In this document: in pieces, positions 7,385-15,890 of the stretch
Position numbering within the stretch: position 1 is the first letter of the stretch
Layout of the letters: each line of letters starts with the position of its first letter
Assembly: GCA_021792365.1 (NCBI GenBank)
Contig: JAJYUT010000007.1
Location: 62,001 to 126,000 of the forward strand
Source of the DNA: Pseudomonadota bacterium
GTDB lineage: Bacteria > Pseudomonadota > Alphaproteobacteria > Dongiales > Dongiaceae
Direction: 5' to 3'
DNA length: 64,000 nucleotides
The notes under the pieces: model-generated
Seen by the model: only the letters and a program-made list of their open reading frames with translations
What the model was told of the DNA's origin: nothing
The model's database searches: none
Made by a program: the position numbers and the translations under genes

Positions 7385-9408
7385 CCGGCGCAACGCCATT
7401 GCTCGAGGTGCGCGACCTCACCGTGGCGTACCGCCAGGGCGGCGGCTGGGCGTGCGCGGTCGACCAGGTCAGCTTCTCCGTCCAGGCCGGCGAGGTGTTC
7501 GGGTTGGTCGGGGAATCCGGCTGCGGGAAGTCGACGGTCTCGCTGCAGCTCCTCGGCTACCGGCATCCCTCCACGAAGGTGCAACAGGGCGATGTTATCT
7601 TCAAAGGGCGAAGCCTGGTCGGCATGTCGCGACCGGAATTGGATGCCTTGCGCGGCGACCGCATCGCCTTCGTGCCGCAGAATCCGACGACCGCACTCAA
7701 CCCGGGCATTCGCATCGGCGACCAGCTTGTCGAGACCACGGCCGCCCATGGCCGTGCGGAACGGGCGCAAGGCGCCGCCGTCATCACGGAGGTCCTGAAG
7801 CTGGTCGGGCTTCCCGCCGATCCCGCTTTCCAGCGCCGCTACCCGCATCAATTGTCCGGCGGGCAGCAGCAGCGCGTTTGCATCGCCATGGCCTTGGCTT
7901 GCGATCCCGATCTGCTGGTCCTGGACGAGCCCACCACAGGGCTCGATGTCACTACCCAGGAGCAGATCGTCGGCCTGCTCGCCGACCTGCGCCGCCGCAT
8001 CGGCGTTGCGATGCTGTATGTCACGCACGATCTCGCGCTGCTGTCGCAGATCGCCGATTGCATCGGCGTGATGTACGCCGGGCGCATGGTGGAGATTGCC
8101 CCGACGCATGAAATCTTCCAGCGCCCACGGCATCCCTACACGCAAGGCCTGATCGCCTCCATCCCGCTGATCGAGGAGCAATCCGCGCGCAAATCCAGGC
8201 CGCTGCGCGGCCTGCTGCGCCGGCGCGACTTGCCGACGGGCTGCCCCTTCACGCCGCGTTGCGACTACGCACAGGCGCGTTGCGCCGCCGAGCGGCAGGA
8301 ACTGAAGGCGATTGACGACAGCCGCGCTGTCGCCTGCTGGCGCTGGCGGGAGATCGCGCCGATCCCGGCCGAACCGCCCGCAGCTTTGGCTGTCACTCGG
8401 CCGGCCGTCGCCGTGCCCGCGCTCTCCGTCGATCGCGTCGACGTGCTCTACGGGGCCAAGGGGCGCGGCTTTCGCGCAGTCAACGGCGTGTCCTTCGACA
8501 TCGAAGAGGGAGAGGTCTTCGCCCTGGTCGGTGAATCCGGCAGCGGCAAGTCCACGCTGGCACGTGCCATCAGCGGGCTTGTGGCGCCGGACGGCGGCGC
8601 CATCAAGCTGCGCGGCGAGGCATTGGCGCCGGCAGTCGGGGACCGCAGCCGGGACCAGCGACGCCTGATCCAGTACATCTTCCAGAATCCCGACGCGTCG
8701 CTGAACCCGCGCGCCCGCATCGGCGAGACCATCGCGCGCCCCTTGGTCCATTTCTTCGGTATGGACGGACGGCGCGCACGAACGATGGTCGCCGATGCCC
8801 TGCACGACGTGCGGCTCGACTTGTCCTATCAGGAGCGCTATCCCGACCAGCTTTCGGGCGGCGAGCGGCAGCGTGTCGCGATCGCCCGCGCCCTGGTCGC
8901 CAAGCCGGCGCTGCTGCTGTGCGATGAGATCCTGTCGGCGCTGGACGTTTCCGTGCAGGCCAGCATCCTGGCGTTGCTCCAGCAGCTCAAGTCCGAGCAC
9001 GGCATTGCCATGCTGTTCATCTCGCACGACCTCGCCGTGGTGCGCATGCTGGCGGATCGGGTCTGCGTCCTCTATGGCGGCGAGGTGATGGAGATCGGCC
9101 CGCGCGAGGCGGTCTTCGCCCCGCCTTATCATCCTTACACCTACAGCCTGCTGCACGCCGTTCCGGTGCCCCTGCGGCGACCGGACAAGCCTATTCAATC
9201 GCGCGGCCTCGCCGAGCCGAAGCGCGGCGGCGCGGGTTGCGTCTATGCGGGGCGCTGTCCCTGGCAGCTCGGCGAAATCTGCGAGACCGAGCGGCCGCCC
9301 TGGCGGGAGGCGCACGCCGGCACCCGCCTGCGGTGCCATCACACTCTGGAAGACCTCAATGCGCGCGCGGTCTCGCCGTCGGCGCGGAACAAGGAGATCG
9401 CGGTATGA
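7381..9408 (+). CDS. Fused double ABC ATPase (DppD-DppF type) of the importer
   Basis: A 675-residue protein combining two ATPase modules usually encoded separately. Module 1: Walker [10 protein letters not shown] (44-52), signature LSGGQQQR (about 158), Walker B LLVLDEP, then the oligopeptide-transport tail with [14 protein letters not shown]. Module 2: Walker [10 protein letters not shown] (about 384-392), signature LSGGERQR (about 491), Walker [13 protein letters not shown], and a second Cys-rich tail [15 protein letters not shown]. Both modules look catalytically complete. It overlaps the permease before it and the enolase gene after it by 4 bp each. It powers import through the two upstream permeases. 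Confidence 0.93.
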   Translation: MTGATPLLEVRDLTVAYRQGGGWACAVDQVSFSVQAGEVFGLVGESGCGKSTVSLQLLGYRHPSTKVQQGDVIFKGRSLVGMSRPELDALRGDRIAFVPQNPTTALNPGIRIGDQLVETTAAHGRAERAQGAAVITEVLKLVGLPADPAFQRRYPHQLSGGQQQRVCIAMALACDPDLLVLDEPTTGLDVTTQEQIVGLLADLRRRIGVAMLYVTHDLALLSQIADCIGVMYAGRMVEIAPTHEIFQRPRHPYTQGLIASIPLIEEQSARKSRPLRGLLRRRDLPTGCPFTPRCDYAQARCAAERQELKAIDDSRAVACWRWREIAPIPAEPPAALAVTRPAVAVPALSVDRVDVLYGAKGRGFRAVNGVSFDIEEGEVFALVGESGSGKSTLARAISGLVAPDGGAIKLRGEALAPAVGDRSRDQRRLIQYIFQNPDASLNPRARIGETIARPLVHFFGMDGRRARTMVADALHDVRLDLSYQERYPDQLSGGERQRVAIARALVAKPALLLCDEILSALDVSVQASILALLQQLKSEHGIAMLFISHDLAVVRMLADRVCVLYGGEVMEIGPREAVFAPPYHPYTYSLLHAVPVPLRRPDKPIQSRGLAEPKRGGAGCVYAGRCPWQLGEICETERPPWREAHAGTRLRCHHTLEDLNARAVSPSARNKEIAV

Positions 9409-10577
9409 AGATCACCAAGGTTGAATGCTTTGTCCTGCTGGTGCCGGACTATCGCGCCGACGCCTGTTCGTCCGCGCAGGACGACCTGGTCGTGAAGATC
9501 CACACCGACGAGGGGCTGGTGGGCATCGGCGAAACCGACACCAATCCCTGGGTCGCGCGGGCGATGATCGAAGCGCCGGGCACGCACATCATGGGCCTCG
9601 GCCTCACCGAGATGCTGATCGGCAAGGACCCTACGGACGTCGAGGGCTTGTGGGAGAAAATGTATACGGGCTCCGCGATGACCGGGCGGCGCGGCCTCGG
9701 CATCTGCGCCATCGGCGCGCTCGACATGGCGCTGTGGGACCTGCGCGGCAAGATCGAGGGCAAGCCTTGTTGGCAGATCCTTGGAGGCGCCCTTAACCGT
9801 CACATCACGCCCTATGCTTCGTTGCTCCCGGAGGGCGACGACCTGGAAACCTACACGCGCATCCTGGTCGAGCGCGCCGTGAAGGCGAAGGCTCTGGGTT
9901 TCCGGGCTGCCAAGCTGGAGATCTGTATCAAAGGACCGTACTCGCACAATTCACTGCAGATCGCCGACGACCGGGAGTGCGCCAAGATCGTTGCTGCCTG
10001 CCGCAAAGCCGTAGGGCCGGAGATGACGCTGATGGTCGATGTCGCCTACGCATGGGCCGACTGGAAGGAGGCGCTGCGCGCGATCGACATGTTCGCGGAC
10101 CAGGACATCTATTTCATCGAGACGCCGCTGCCCTCCGACGACATCGAGGGCTATGCCAAGCTGGTGAAGGCATCGCCGGTGCGGGTCGCCGCCGGCGAGT
10201 GGCTCAACTCGCGCTTCGAGTTCCGCGAGCTGATGGACCGGGACGCGCTCGACGTGGTGCAGCCGGATGTCGGCCGCGTCGGCGGCCTGACCGAGGCGCG
10301 CCGGGTCGCCATGGCGGCACGGGACAAGGGGCTGGCCGTCGTGCCGCATTGCTGGAAATCGGCGATCGGCATCGCGGCTTCGGCGCATCTGGCGGCGGTC
10401 TCGCCGACCTGCACCTATATCGAGTTCCTGCCGCGCGAGCTGGCGGATTCGAGCCTGCGCAAGGACCTGTGCAGTGTCGAGCTGCCGGTGGTGGACGGCC
10501 GCATCCCGCTGCCGACCGCGCCGGGTCTCGGCGTAACCCTGAATGAAGAAGCCTTGATTAGCTATCGCGTGCAATAA
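9405..10577 (+). CDS. Enolase-superfamily (mandelate racemase type) sugar-acid dehydratase/epimerase
   Basis: A 390-residue protein translationally coupled to the ATPase gene (ATGA at 9405). Barrel residues seen: K170 in AAKLEI (a K-x-E motif), metal ligands D212 (LMVD), E239 (FIETPL) and E265 (AAGEW), the Asp of VQPDVGRVGG, and H315 in VVPHCWKSAI. The end, LPTAPGLGVTLNEE, matches the truncated first gene of the window. The complete ligand set predicts an active Mg2+ enzyme acting on a carboxylate sugar, probably dehydration to a 2-keto-3-deoxy acid. Being inside the importer operon suggests it acts on the imported compound. Substrate not determined. Confidence 0.9.
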   Translation: MKITKVECFVLLVPDYRADACSSAQDDLVVKIHTDEGLVGIGETDTNPWVARAMIEAPGTHIMGLGLTEMLIGKDPTDVEGLWEKMYTGSAMTGRRGLGICAIGALDMALWDLRGKIEGKPCWQILGGALNRHITPYASLLPEGDDLETYTRILVERAVKAKALGFRAAKLEICIKGPYSHNSLQIADDRECAKIVAACRKAVGPEMTLMVDVAYAWADWKEALRAIDMFADQDIYFIETPLPSDDIEGYAKLVKASPVRVAAGEWLNSRFEFRELMDRDALDVVQPDVGRVGGLTEARRVAMAARDKGLAVVPHCWKSAIGIAASAHLAAVSPTCTYIEFLPRELADSSLRKDLCSVELPVVDGRIPLPTAPGLGVTLNEEALISYRVQ

Positions 10578-10586
10578 GGCGGTGCC

Positions 10587-11765
10587 ATGAAGATCGAGTC
10601 GGTTGATTTCTTCTATCTGTCCATGCCGGTGGTGACCGATGCCGGCGACGGCAGCCAGGATGCGCTCGCCGTCCGCGTGCGCGCCGGCGGGATCGAGGCC
10701 TGGGGCGAATGCGAAGCCTCGCCGCTCACCTCGATCGCGTCCTTCGTCTGCCCGATGTCGCATGGCGCTTGCCGCCCGGTGGGCGCCTCGGTGCTGGGAG
10801 AGGATGTATCCTCGCCCGCCGACATCGCGCGTATCGCGGCGACCATCCAGTGGAACAGCATGGACCTGCTTCAGGCCGCGCACACCTGGTCGGGCGTGGA
10901 GATCGCGCTCTGGGACCTGCTGGGCAAGCAGCGCGGCGAGCCGGTCTACAAGCTGCTCGGCTACGATCGCGCCTATCCCAAGACGCCCTATGCCTCGCAG
11001 CTTTTCGGCGACACGCCGCAACAGACGCTGGAGTTCTGCAGCGCCGCGCGCGCGGCTGGCTTTCGCGCGGTGAAATGCGGCTGGGGGCCGTTCGGGCGCG
11101 GCACCCTGAAGGACGATGCCGACCAGCTTGCCGCGGCGCGCGAGGGCATCGGGCCGGACGGCATCCTGCTGATCGATGCCGGCCAGATCTGGAACCAGGA
11201 TGTCGAGGCGGCCGCGGCACGCCTGCCGTATCTGGAAGGCGTCAAGGCGACCTGGCTCGAGGAGCCGTTCAACGGCAGCGCCTACGAGGCCTATGGCGCG
11301 CTGGCGCGCCGCCCCAGTTCGGTGAAGCTTGCGGGCGGCGAGGCCGCGCACAACATCTTCATGGCAAAGCACACCATCGACATCGGCGAGGTCGGCTTCA
11401 TCCAGATCGATTGCGGCCGGATCGGCGGCATCGGTCCCGCGAAGCAGGTGGCGGACTACGCGCAGGCGAAGGGTGTCACCTATGTGAACCACACCTTCAC
11501 CTCGCATCTCGCGCTGTGCGCCTCGATCCAGCCTTATGCCGGGCTGGAGGCGCACTGGATCTGCGAATATCCGGTGAAGCCGCAGCCGATGGCATGGGAG
11601 ATGTGCAAGACCCATATCGCGCCGGACGGCAACGGCGAGATCCGCGTGCCGGACCGGCCGGGCCTCGGCATCGAGCTCGATCGCGCCGCGATGAAGCGCT
11701 ACCTGGTCGAGGCGGAGATCAAAGCGGGCGGCAAGTACCTCTACAGAACGCCCGCGCTCGATTGA
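10587..11765 (+). CDS. Second enolase-superfamily enzyme in the importer operon
   Basis: A 392-residue protein starting 9 bases after the previous stop. Candidate catalytic residues: K163 (AVKCGWGP), metal ligands D197 (LLIDAGQIW), E225/E226 (WLEEPF) and E252 (LAGGE), D275 (IQIDCGRIGG) and H302 (YVNHTFTSH). The His motif differs clearly from the HxWK type of its neighbours, so it probably uses another substrate or catalyses a different step, for example an epimerisation or lactone step before or after the dehydratase. The last 20 residues extend past the usual end. The operon ends with a hairpin at 11769-11796. Confidence 0.9.
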   Translation: MKIESVDFFYLSMPVVTDAGDGSQDALAVRVRAGGIEAWGECEASPLTSIASFVCPMSHGACRPVGASVLGEDVSSPADIARIAATIQWNSMDLLQAAHTWSGVEIALWDLLGKQRGEPVYKLLGYDRAYPKTPYASQLFGDTPQQTLEFCSAARAAGFRAVKCGWGPFGRGTLKDDADQLAAAREGIGPDGILLIDAGQIWNQDVEAAAARLPYLEGVKATWLEEPFNGSAYEAYGALARRPSSVKLAGGEAAHNIFMAKHTIDIGEVGFIQIDCGRIGGIGPAKQVADYAQAKGVTYVNHTFTSHLALCASIQPYAGLEAHWICEYPVKPQPMAWEMCKTHIAPDGNGEIRVPDRPGLGIELDRAAMKRYLVEAEIKAGGKYLYRTPALD

Positions 11766-11768
11766 CCG

Positions 11769-11796
11769 CGAAGCCCCCTCTCTTGACGGGGCTTCG
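11769..11796. terminator. Hairpin at the end of the importer/enolase operon
   Basis: CGAAGCCCC and GGGGCTTCG form a perfect 9-bp stem with a 10-nt loop just after the stop at 11765. There is no T tract, so termination efficiency is uncertain. Confidence 0.5.
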
Positions 11797-11833
11797 AGCA
11801 ACCGCCTAGAGTCATCCGGGATGTTAGAACATA

Positions 11834-11849
11834 TTCCAGGATACTGGAA
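11834..11849. promoter_or_regulatory. Putative IclR operator, copy 3 (perfect palindrome)
   Basis: TTCCAGGATACTGGAA has perfect 6-bp arms, extendable to 8 bp (11832-11851). A second perfect palindrome, ATGTTAGAACAT (11821-11832), abuts it. The pair lies in front of the SDR gene that opens the second importer operon. Confidence 0.7.
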
Positions 11850-11887
11850 TACGTGTATGCGGGTGGCCACTGCGTTGGGACGTGTCG

Positions 11888-12664
11888 ATGGGCTTGCTCA
11901 CTGGCCAGGTTTGCATTGTCACGGGTGCCGGGCAGGGGCTCGGCCGTTCCGTCTCGCTCGAGATGGCCGGCGAGGGCGCCAAGGTCATGCTGCTCGAGCG
12001 CAATCCGGAAACGCTGCGCGCGCTGGAAGCTGAAATCACCGCTGCCGGCGGCACGGCCAGGTGCTTCGGCCTGGACGTCACGGACTACGACGCATACCGC
12101 TCGGCCGTAGACGGCGTTGTCAATGAATTCGGCCGCATCGACGTGCTGGTCAATAATGCGGCCATCAATCCCCCCGCCAAGACGATCCTGAACGACACGC
12201 TGGAGGACTGGCGGCGCACCATCGCCATCAATCTCGAATCCGTCTACATGGGCTCCAAGCTCGTCGCGCCACATATGGTCGCGCGCAGATCGGGCCGCAT
12301 CATCCATATTGCCTCGATCCAGGGCTTCGCTTCGAGCGGCGAGGTCGGCGCCTACAACGCGGCCAAGGGCGGCATCATCGCATACACCAAGTCGATGGCG
12401 GTGGAGCTTGGTCCCCACGATATCCTGGTCAATGCGGTGGCGCCGGGCTTCATGTCGACGCCGATGTCGGTCATCAACGGCGTCAACGAGACGGAGACCC
12501 CCGAGTTCCTCGAATGGTACGTCAAGAAGGGCAAGATCCCGCTGCGCCGGACCGGCTATCCGGAGGATGTCTCGGGCGCGGTGGTCTTTCTCGCATCGAA
12601 ATACTGCCGCTACATGACGGGCCAGTTGCTGGTCGTCGATGGCGGTCTCATGAGCACATTCTGA
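11888..12664 (+). CDS. Short-chain dehydrogenase/reductase (SDR)
   Basis: A 258-residue classical SDR: Rossmann motif TGAGQGLG (12-19), NNAA (about 90), and the catalytic Tyr156/Lys160 in YNAAK with an upstream active-site Ser in HIASIQG. D67 in LDVTD is the usual adenine-side residue. It should oxidise or reduce a sugar or sugar acid with NAD(P). ATG 11888 is chosen; an in-frame GTG lies two codons earlier (11882). It opens the operon SDR-SBP-permease-permease-epimerase and has the perfect operator copy 38 bases upstream. Confidence 0.9.
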   Translation: MGLLTGQVCIVTGAGQGLGRSVSLEMAGEGAKVMLLERNPETLRALEAEITAAGGTARCFGLDVTDYDAYRSAVDGVVNEFGRIDVLVNNAAINPPAKTILNDTLEDWRRTIAINLESVYMGSKLVAPHMVARRSGRIIHIASIQGFASSGEVGAYNAAKGGIIAYTKSMAVELGPHDILVNAVAPGFMSTPMSVINGVNETETPEFLEWYVKKGKIPLRRTGYPEDVSGAVVFLASKYCRYMTGQLLVVDGGLMSTF

Positions 12665-12719
12665 GAATACCGGACGCGGGCGAGCCGGAAGCACATAACA
12701 AGGAGGCTAGGGAAGCGCG

Positions 12720-14054
12720 ATGACAGGGAAGTGGAGTTTCTCGCGGCGGGACGTCCTGAGGACATCCGCAGCGGCCGGTGCCGGCGTGGCGCTCGGCGGA
12801 ATGCTGCCGGCGTGGCGCGCGCGTGCTGCGGCCGAACTGAACATGTGGTGGTGGGGCGAGCAGGAGCTGCCCGGCCTGCAGGCGTTCGTCGATGATTCGG
12901 TGAAGAAATACACCGCAGCGACCGTGAAGCCGATGCTGCAGGACACCGCCGTGGTGATCTCGCAGTTCCAGACTGCGGCCGCCTCCGGCGAGGCCCCGGA
13001 CATCCAGTTCCTGTGGAACGGCATCTATCACATGGAGAGCGTGTGGCTGGGCTATCTCCAACCGCTCAACGGACTCGTGAGCGACGCGGTGATCCAGGCC
13101 TCGAACCCGACGCTGCTCAGCAATTTCGGCGGCAACACCTACCGCGTCGGCTGGTATCCGCTGCCGATGATCTGGGTCTACAACAAGGACGCCTTCGACA
13201 AGGCCGGGCTGGACGGCGACAAGGCGCCCCAGACCTGGGATGAGTTCCTGGCCGCCTGCGAGAAGCTGAAATCGGCGGGTATCGCGCCGGTTGGCGGCGG
13301 CATCCAGGACGGCTACTGGGGCGAGTGGTATTTCGGCCATGCGCTTGCGCAGAACGTGGACTCGGCCGGCGAAACCATCGGGCTCTTCACCGGCGAACGC
13401 GACTTCCGCGAGCCCAAATACCACGAGCATTGGGTCAAGCTGGAAGAGCTGCGGAAGGCCGGCTTCTTCAATTCGGAAATGCTGTCGACCGAGCTCTATC
13501 CGGGCATCGACCTCATCGTCGCGGGCAAGGTGGGCATGGGCCTCTCGGTCGGCTCGCGCGTGCCGGCGGACAGCAAGGCGAGCAACGGCCGGGTCGGGAC
13601 GATGGTGATGCCGGTCTATGGCAAAGGCAAGCTCGCGGGCCAGCCGATCTTCGATTCCCAGGGGCTCGGCATCGCCGCCAAGGCGAAGGACCCGAAGGGG
13701 GCCGCGGCGTTCCTCGAGTATCTGCAATCGCCGGATCGCCTGAAGGCGGTGCACGAGTCGACAGGCTGGATTCCCGCCAACAAGAACTTCGATGTATCGG
13801 TGCTCACCGATGCGACAGTGAAAGACATGTGGCAGCGCTGGGGCCTGTCGCCGAACATCCCGTATCTCTCCAATCTCGTGCCCGGGCAGTTCTACGAGCA
13901 GGCATTGCTGCCGACCGCTCAGCAGGTGGTCGAGGGCAAGATCACCGGCGAGCAGGCGGGCGAGCTCGCCTACAACGTCGCGAAGGAGTGGCGCGACTTC
14001 AACCCGGATATCGTCGAGAACTACAAGAAGTGGGCTGTCGATCTCGGCGGGTGA
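12720..14054 (+). CDS. ABC sugar-binding protein, family 1, Tat-exported
   Basis: A 444-residue protein. The N-terminus carries a twin-arginine motif (SRRDVLR, residues 8-14), a hydrophobic stretch and an Ala-rich cleavage region near residue 37, so it is probably exported folded by Tat. The mature part is a MalE-class carbohydrate-binding protein (APDIQFLWNG, YNKDAFDKAGL, TWDEFLAACEKL, GKVGMGLSVGSR). A site AACAAGGAGG precedes the start. It belongs with the two permeases that follow, and a hairpin separates it from them. The ligand is unknown; the neighbours suggest a sugar or glycoside. Confidence 0.9.
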   Translation: MTGKWSFSRRDVLRTSAAAGAGVALGGMLPAWRARAAAELNMWWWGEQELPGLQAFVDDSVKKYTAATVKPMLQDTAVVISQFQTAAASGEAPDIQFLWNGIYHMESVWLGYLQPLNGLVSDAVIQASNPTLLSNFGGNTYRVGWYPLPMIWVYNKDAFDKAGLDGDKAPQTWDEFLAACEKLKSAGIAPVGGGIQDGYWGEWYFGHALAQNVDSAGETIGLFTGERDFREPKYHEHWVKLEELRKAGFFNSEMLSTELYPGIDLIVAGKVGMGLSVGSRVPADSKASNGRVGTMVMPVYGKGKLAGQPIFDSQGLGIAAKAKDPKGAAAFLEYLQSPDRLKAVHESTGWIPANKNFDVSVLTDATVKDMWQRWGLSPNIPYLSNLVPGQFYEQALLPTAQQVVEGKITGEQAGELAYNVAKEWRDFNPDIVENYKKWAVDLGG

Positions 14055-14072
14055 TGCGGTCAACGGGGGGAA

Positions 14073-14108
14073 GGGAGTCCGGCCGTGCCTGGCCGGGCTC
14101 CCGCTTTT
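14073..14108 (+). terminator. Intra-operon hairpin after the second binding-protein gene
   Basis: A 12-bp stem (14073-14084 with 14091-14102, one G-U pair) with a 6-nt loop is followed by GCTTTT. Its placement is the same as in the first importer (5464-5507), which suggests deliberate tuning of binding protein over permeases. Confidence 0.7.
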
Positions 14109-14154
14109 CGGCAGCAAGCCCCTATGACGCGCGCATGAAAACAGGGCTACGGCG

Positions 14155-15036
14155 GTGAACCAGACATCCAGGTTTGCGCCCTATCTCTATGTCGCTCCGC
14201 TGGTTGCGCTTCTGCTGTTCGTATTCGGCTACCCGCTGGTGCGCATCTTCGAGTTCAGCTTCAAGATGGTGCGCGGCATAGATGGGCCGTGGATCGGGCT
14301 GCGCAACTACGAGCTCGTGCTGAACCAGCCGCTGTTCTGGGAATCCGTCCGGCACAATCTTCTGCTCCTGCTTGCCGTCCCGTTCATGGTGGCGTGGTCT
14401 CTGCTGATCGCGGTGGTTCTGTATGAGCGCCTGAAGGGGTGGAAGCTCTACCGCGTCGTCCTGTTCCTGCCCTATATCCTGGCGATCCCGATCATCGCCG
14501 TGATCATGAAGAAGCTGTTCCAGTTCAACGGCCCGGTGAACGAGGTGCTGCGCTGGATCGGCCTCGATTTCCTGGCCCTGGACTGGATCGGGTCGTCGGA
14601 TGTCGCGCTGTGGACCGTGATGCTGCTGATCATCTGGCGCGAATCCGCCCTTGGTATCATCCTGTTCCTCGCGCGCATGCTGAGCCTGGATGAATCTCTG
14701 ATGGAGGCGGCGAAGCTAGAGGGTGCCAATTGGTGGCAGCGCGTGTGGCACGTCATCGTGCCGCAGATGCGCGTGGTGATGGAGTTCTACATCGTGACCA
14801 GTGTCATCACGATCCTCTCCGCCGTGTTCGCGTACGTATACATGATCGGCGGTGGACGAGGCGGGCCGGGGACCTCGACGATGGTGGTCGAGCTCTACAT
14901 TTTCAACGCGCTGATCAGGACGAGCCTGCCGGGAATCGCCGCGGCGGTCTCGGTCATGCTCTTCCTGGTATCGCTGCTCCTGATCGTGCCGCTGTTCGCG
15001 GCCCGCCGGCGCGCCAATGAAGAGGAGACGGCCTAA
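14155..15036 (+). CDS. ABC sugar permease, MalF/UgpA type
   Basis: A 293-residue six-helix permease starting at GTG 14155. It begins FAPYLYVAPLVALLLFVFGYP, typical of the family, and carries the coupling loop EAAKLEGANWWQRVWHVIVP. The last helix (VSVMLFLVSLLLIVPLF) is followed by a basic tail. The stop overlaps the next permease start (TAATG). It works with the binding protein at 12720 and the permease at 15036; no cognate MalK-type ATPase is encoded nearby. Confidence 0.92.
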   Translation: MNQTSRFAPYLYVAPLVALLLFVFGYPLVRIFEFSFKMVRGIDGPWIGLRNYELVLNQPLFWESVRHNLLLLLAVPFMVAWSLLIAVVLYERLKGWKLYRVVLFLPYILAIPIIAVIMKKLFQFNGPVNEVLRWIGLDFLALDWIGSSDVALWTVMLLIIWRESALGIILFLARMLSLDESLMEAAKLEGANWWQRVWHVIVPQMRVVMEFYIVTSVITILSAVFAYVYMIGGGRGGPGTSTMVVELYIFNALIRTSLPGIAAAVSVMLFLVSLLLIVPLFAARRRANEEETA

Positions 15037-15890
15037 TGGGCGCGATGGCGCGTAAAAAGCAACCGGCGATGCACGTGACGCCCGACCGGGTGCTTAAGCA
15101 CGGCATTCTCGTCATCGCCACGCTGGTCGCGCTCGCGCCGAGCGTTTTCATGATCCTGACCGCCCTCAAGAGCCAGGAGGAATACACCTTCAACAAGGTC
15201 GGCCTTCCGCAGAGTCTGGTTCTCGATCACTTCCGCGGCGTCCTGTTCGAGAGCGACTTCATCGCCTGGATGGGCAACAGCCTGATCCTCGCGGCCGGGG
15301 CGGTGGCGCTGAGCACGGTGGTGTCGTGCCTCGGGGCCTATGCGATCGCCCGTTTGCAGTTTCGCGGCCGCAGCCTGCTGTTCTCGATCAGCACGTCGCT
15401 GATGGCTATCCCGCCCGTCGTGATGATCGTCCCGTTGTTCGTGCTCTATGCCCAGCTCTCGCTCATCAGCACCTATGAAGGCGCGATCCTGATCTATGCG
15501 GGCCTGATCACACCTTTCTCGGTCTATCTGCTCACCAGCTTCTTCCGGACATTGCCGCGCGAACTGTTCGAAGCGGCGCGGATCGACGGTGCCGGCGATC
15601 TGCTGATCCTGCTCAAGATCGTGATCCCACTCTCCTTGCCGGCCCTGCTGACGCTCGTCGTGGTGAACGCGCTCTATGTCTGGAACGACCTGCTGATTGC
15701 CATCATCTTCCTGCAGGACGATGCCAAGCGGACCCTCATGGCCGGCATCAGCGTGTTCCAGGGCCGCTACAACGACCAGATCCCGCTCACCATGGCGGGG
15801 ATGGTGTTTGCCAGCGCGCCCATGATCATTCTCTATCTCGCGTTCCAGAAGCACTACATCCAGGGCCTGATGGCCGGATCCCTCAAATGA
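15036..15890 (+). CDS. ABC sugar permease, MalG/UgpE type
   Basis: A 284-residue permease with six predicted helices, the family segment MILTALKSQEEYTFN after helix 1, and the coupling loop EAARIDGAGDLLILLKIVIP. It overlaps both neighbours (TAATG upstream, ATGA downstream), so the three products are made together. It is the second half of the pore formed with the MalF-type protein. Confidence 0.92.
   Translation: MGAMARKKQPAMHVTPDRVLKHGILVIATLVALAPSVFMILTALKSQEEYTFNKVGLPQSLVLDHFRGVLFESDFIAWMGNSLILAAGAVALSTVVSCLGAYAIARLQFRGRSLLFSISTSLMAIPPVVMIVPLFVLYAQLSLISTYEGAILIYAGLITPFSVYLLTSFFRTLPRELFEAARIDGAGDLLILLKIVIPLSLPALLTLVVVNALYVWNDLLIAIIFLQDDAKRTLMAGISVFQGRYNDQIPLTMAGMVFASAPMIILYLAFQKHYIQGLMAGSLK

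Noticed and set aside
7156-9342. A 728-codon minus-strand open frame opposite the fused ATPase
   Set aside because: Low-complexity composition and complete overlap with a gene having all ABC motifs; it is a codon-bias shadow.
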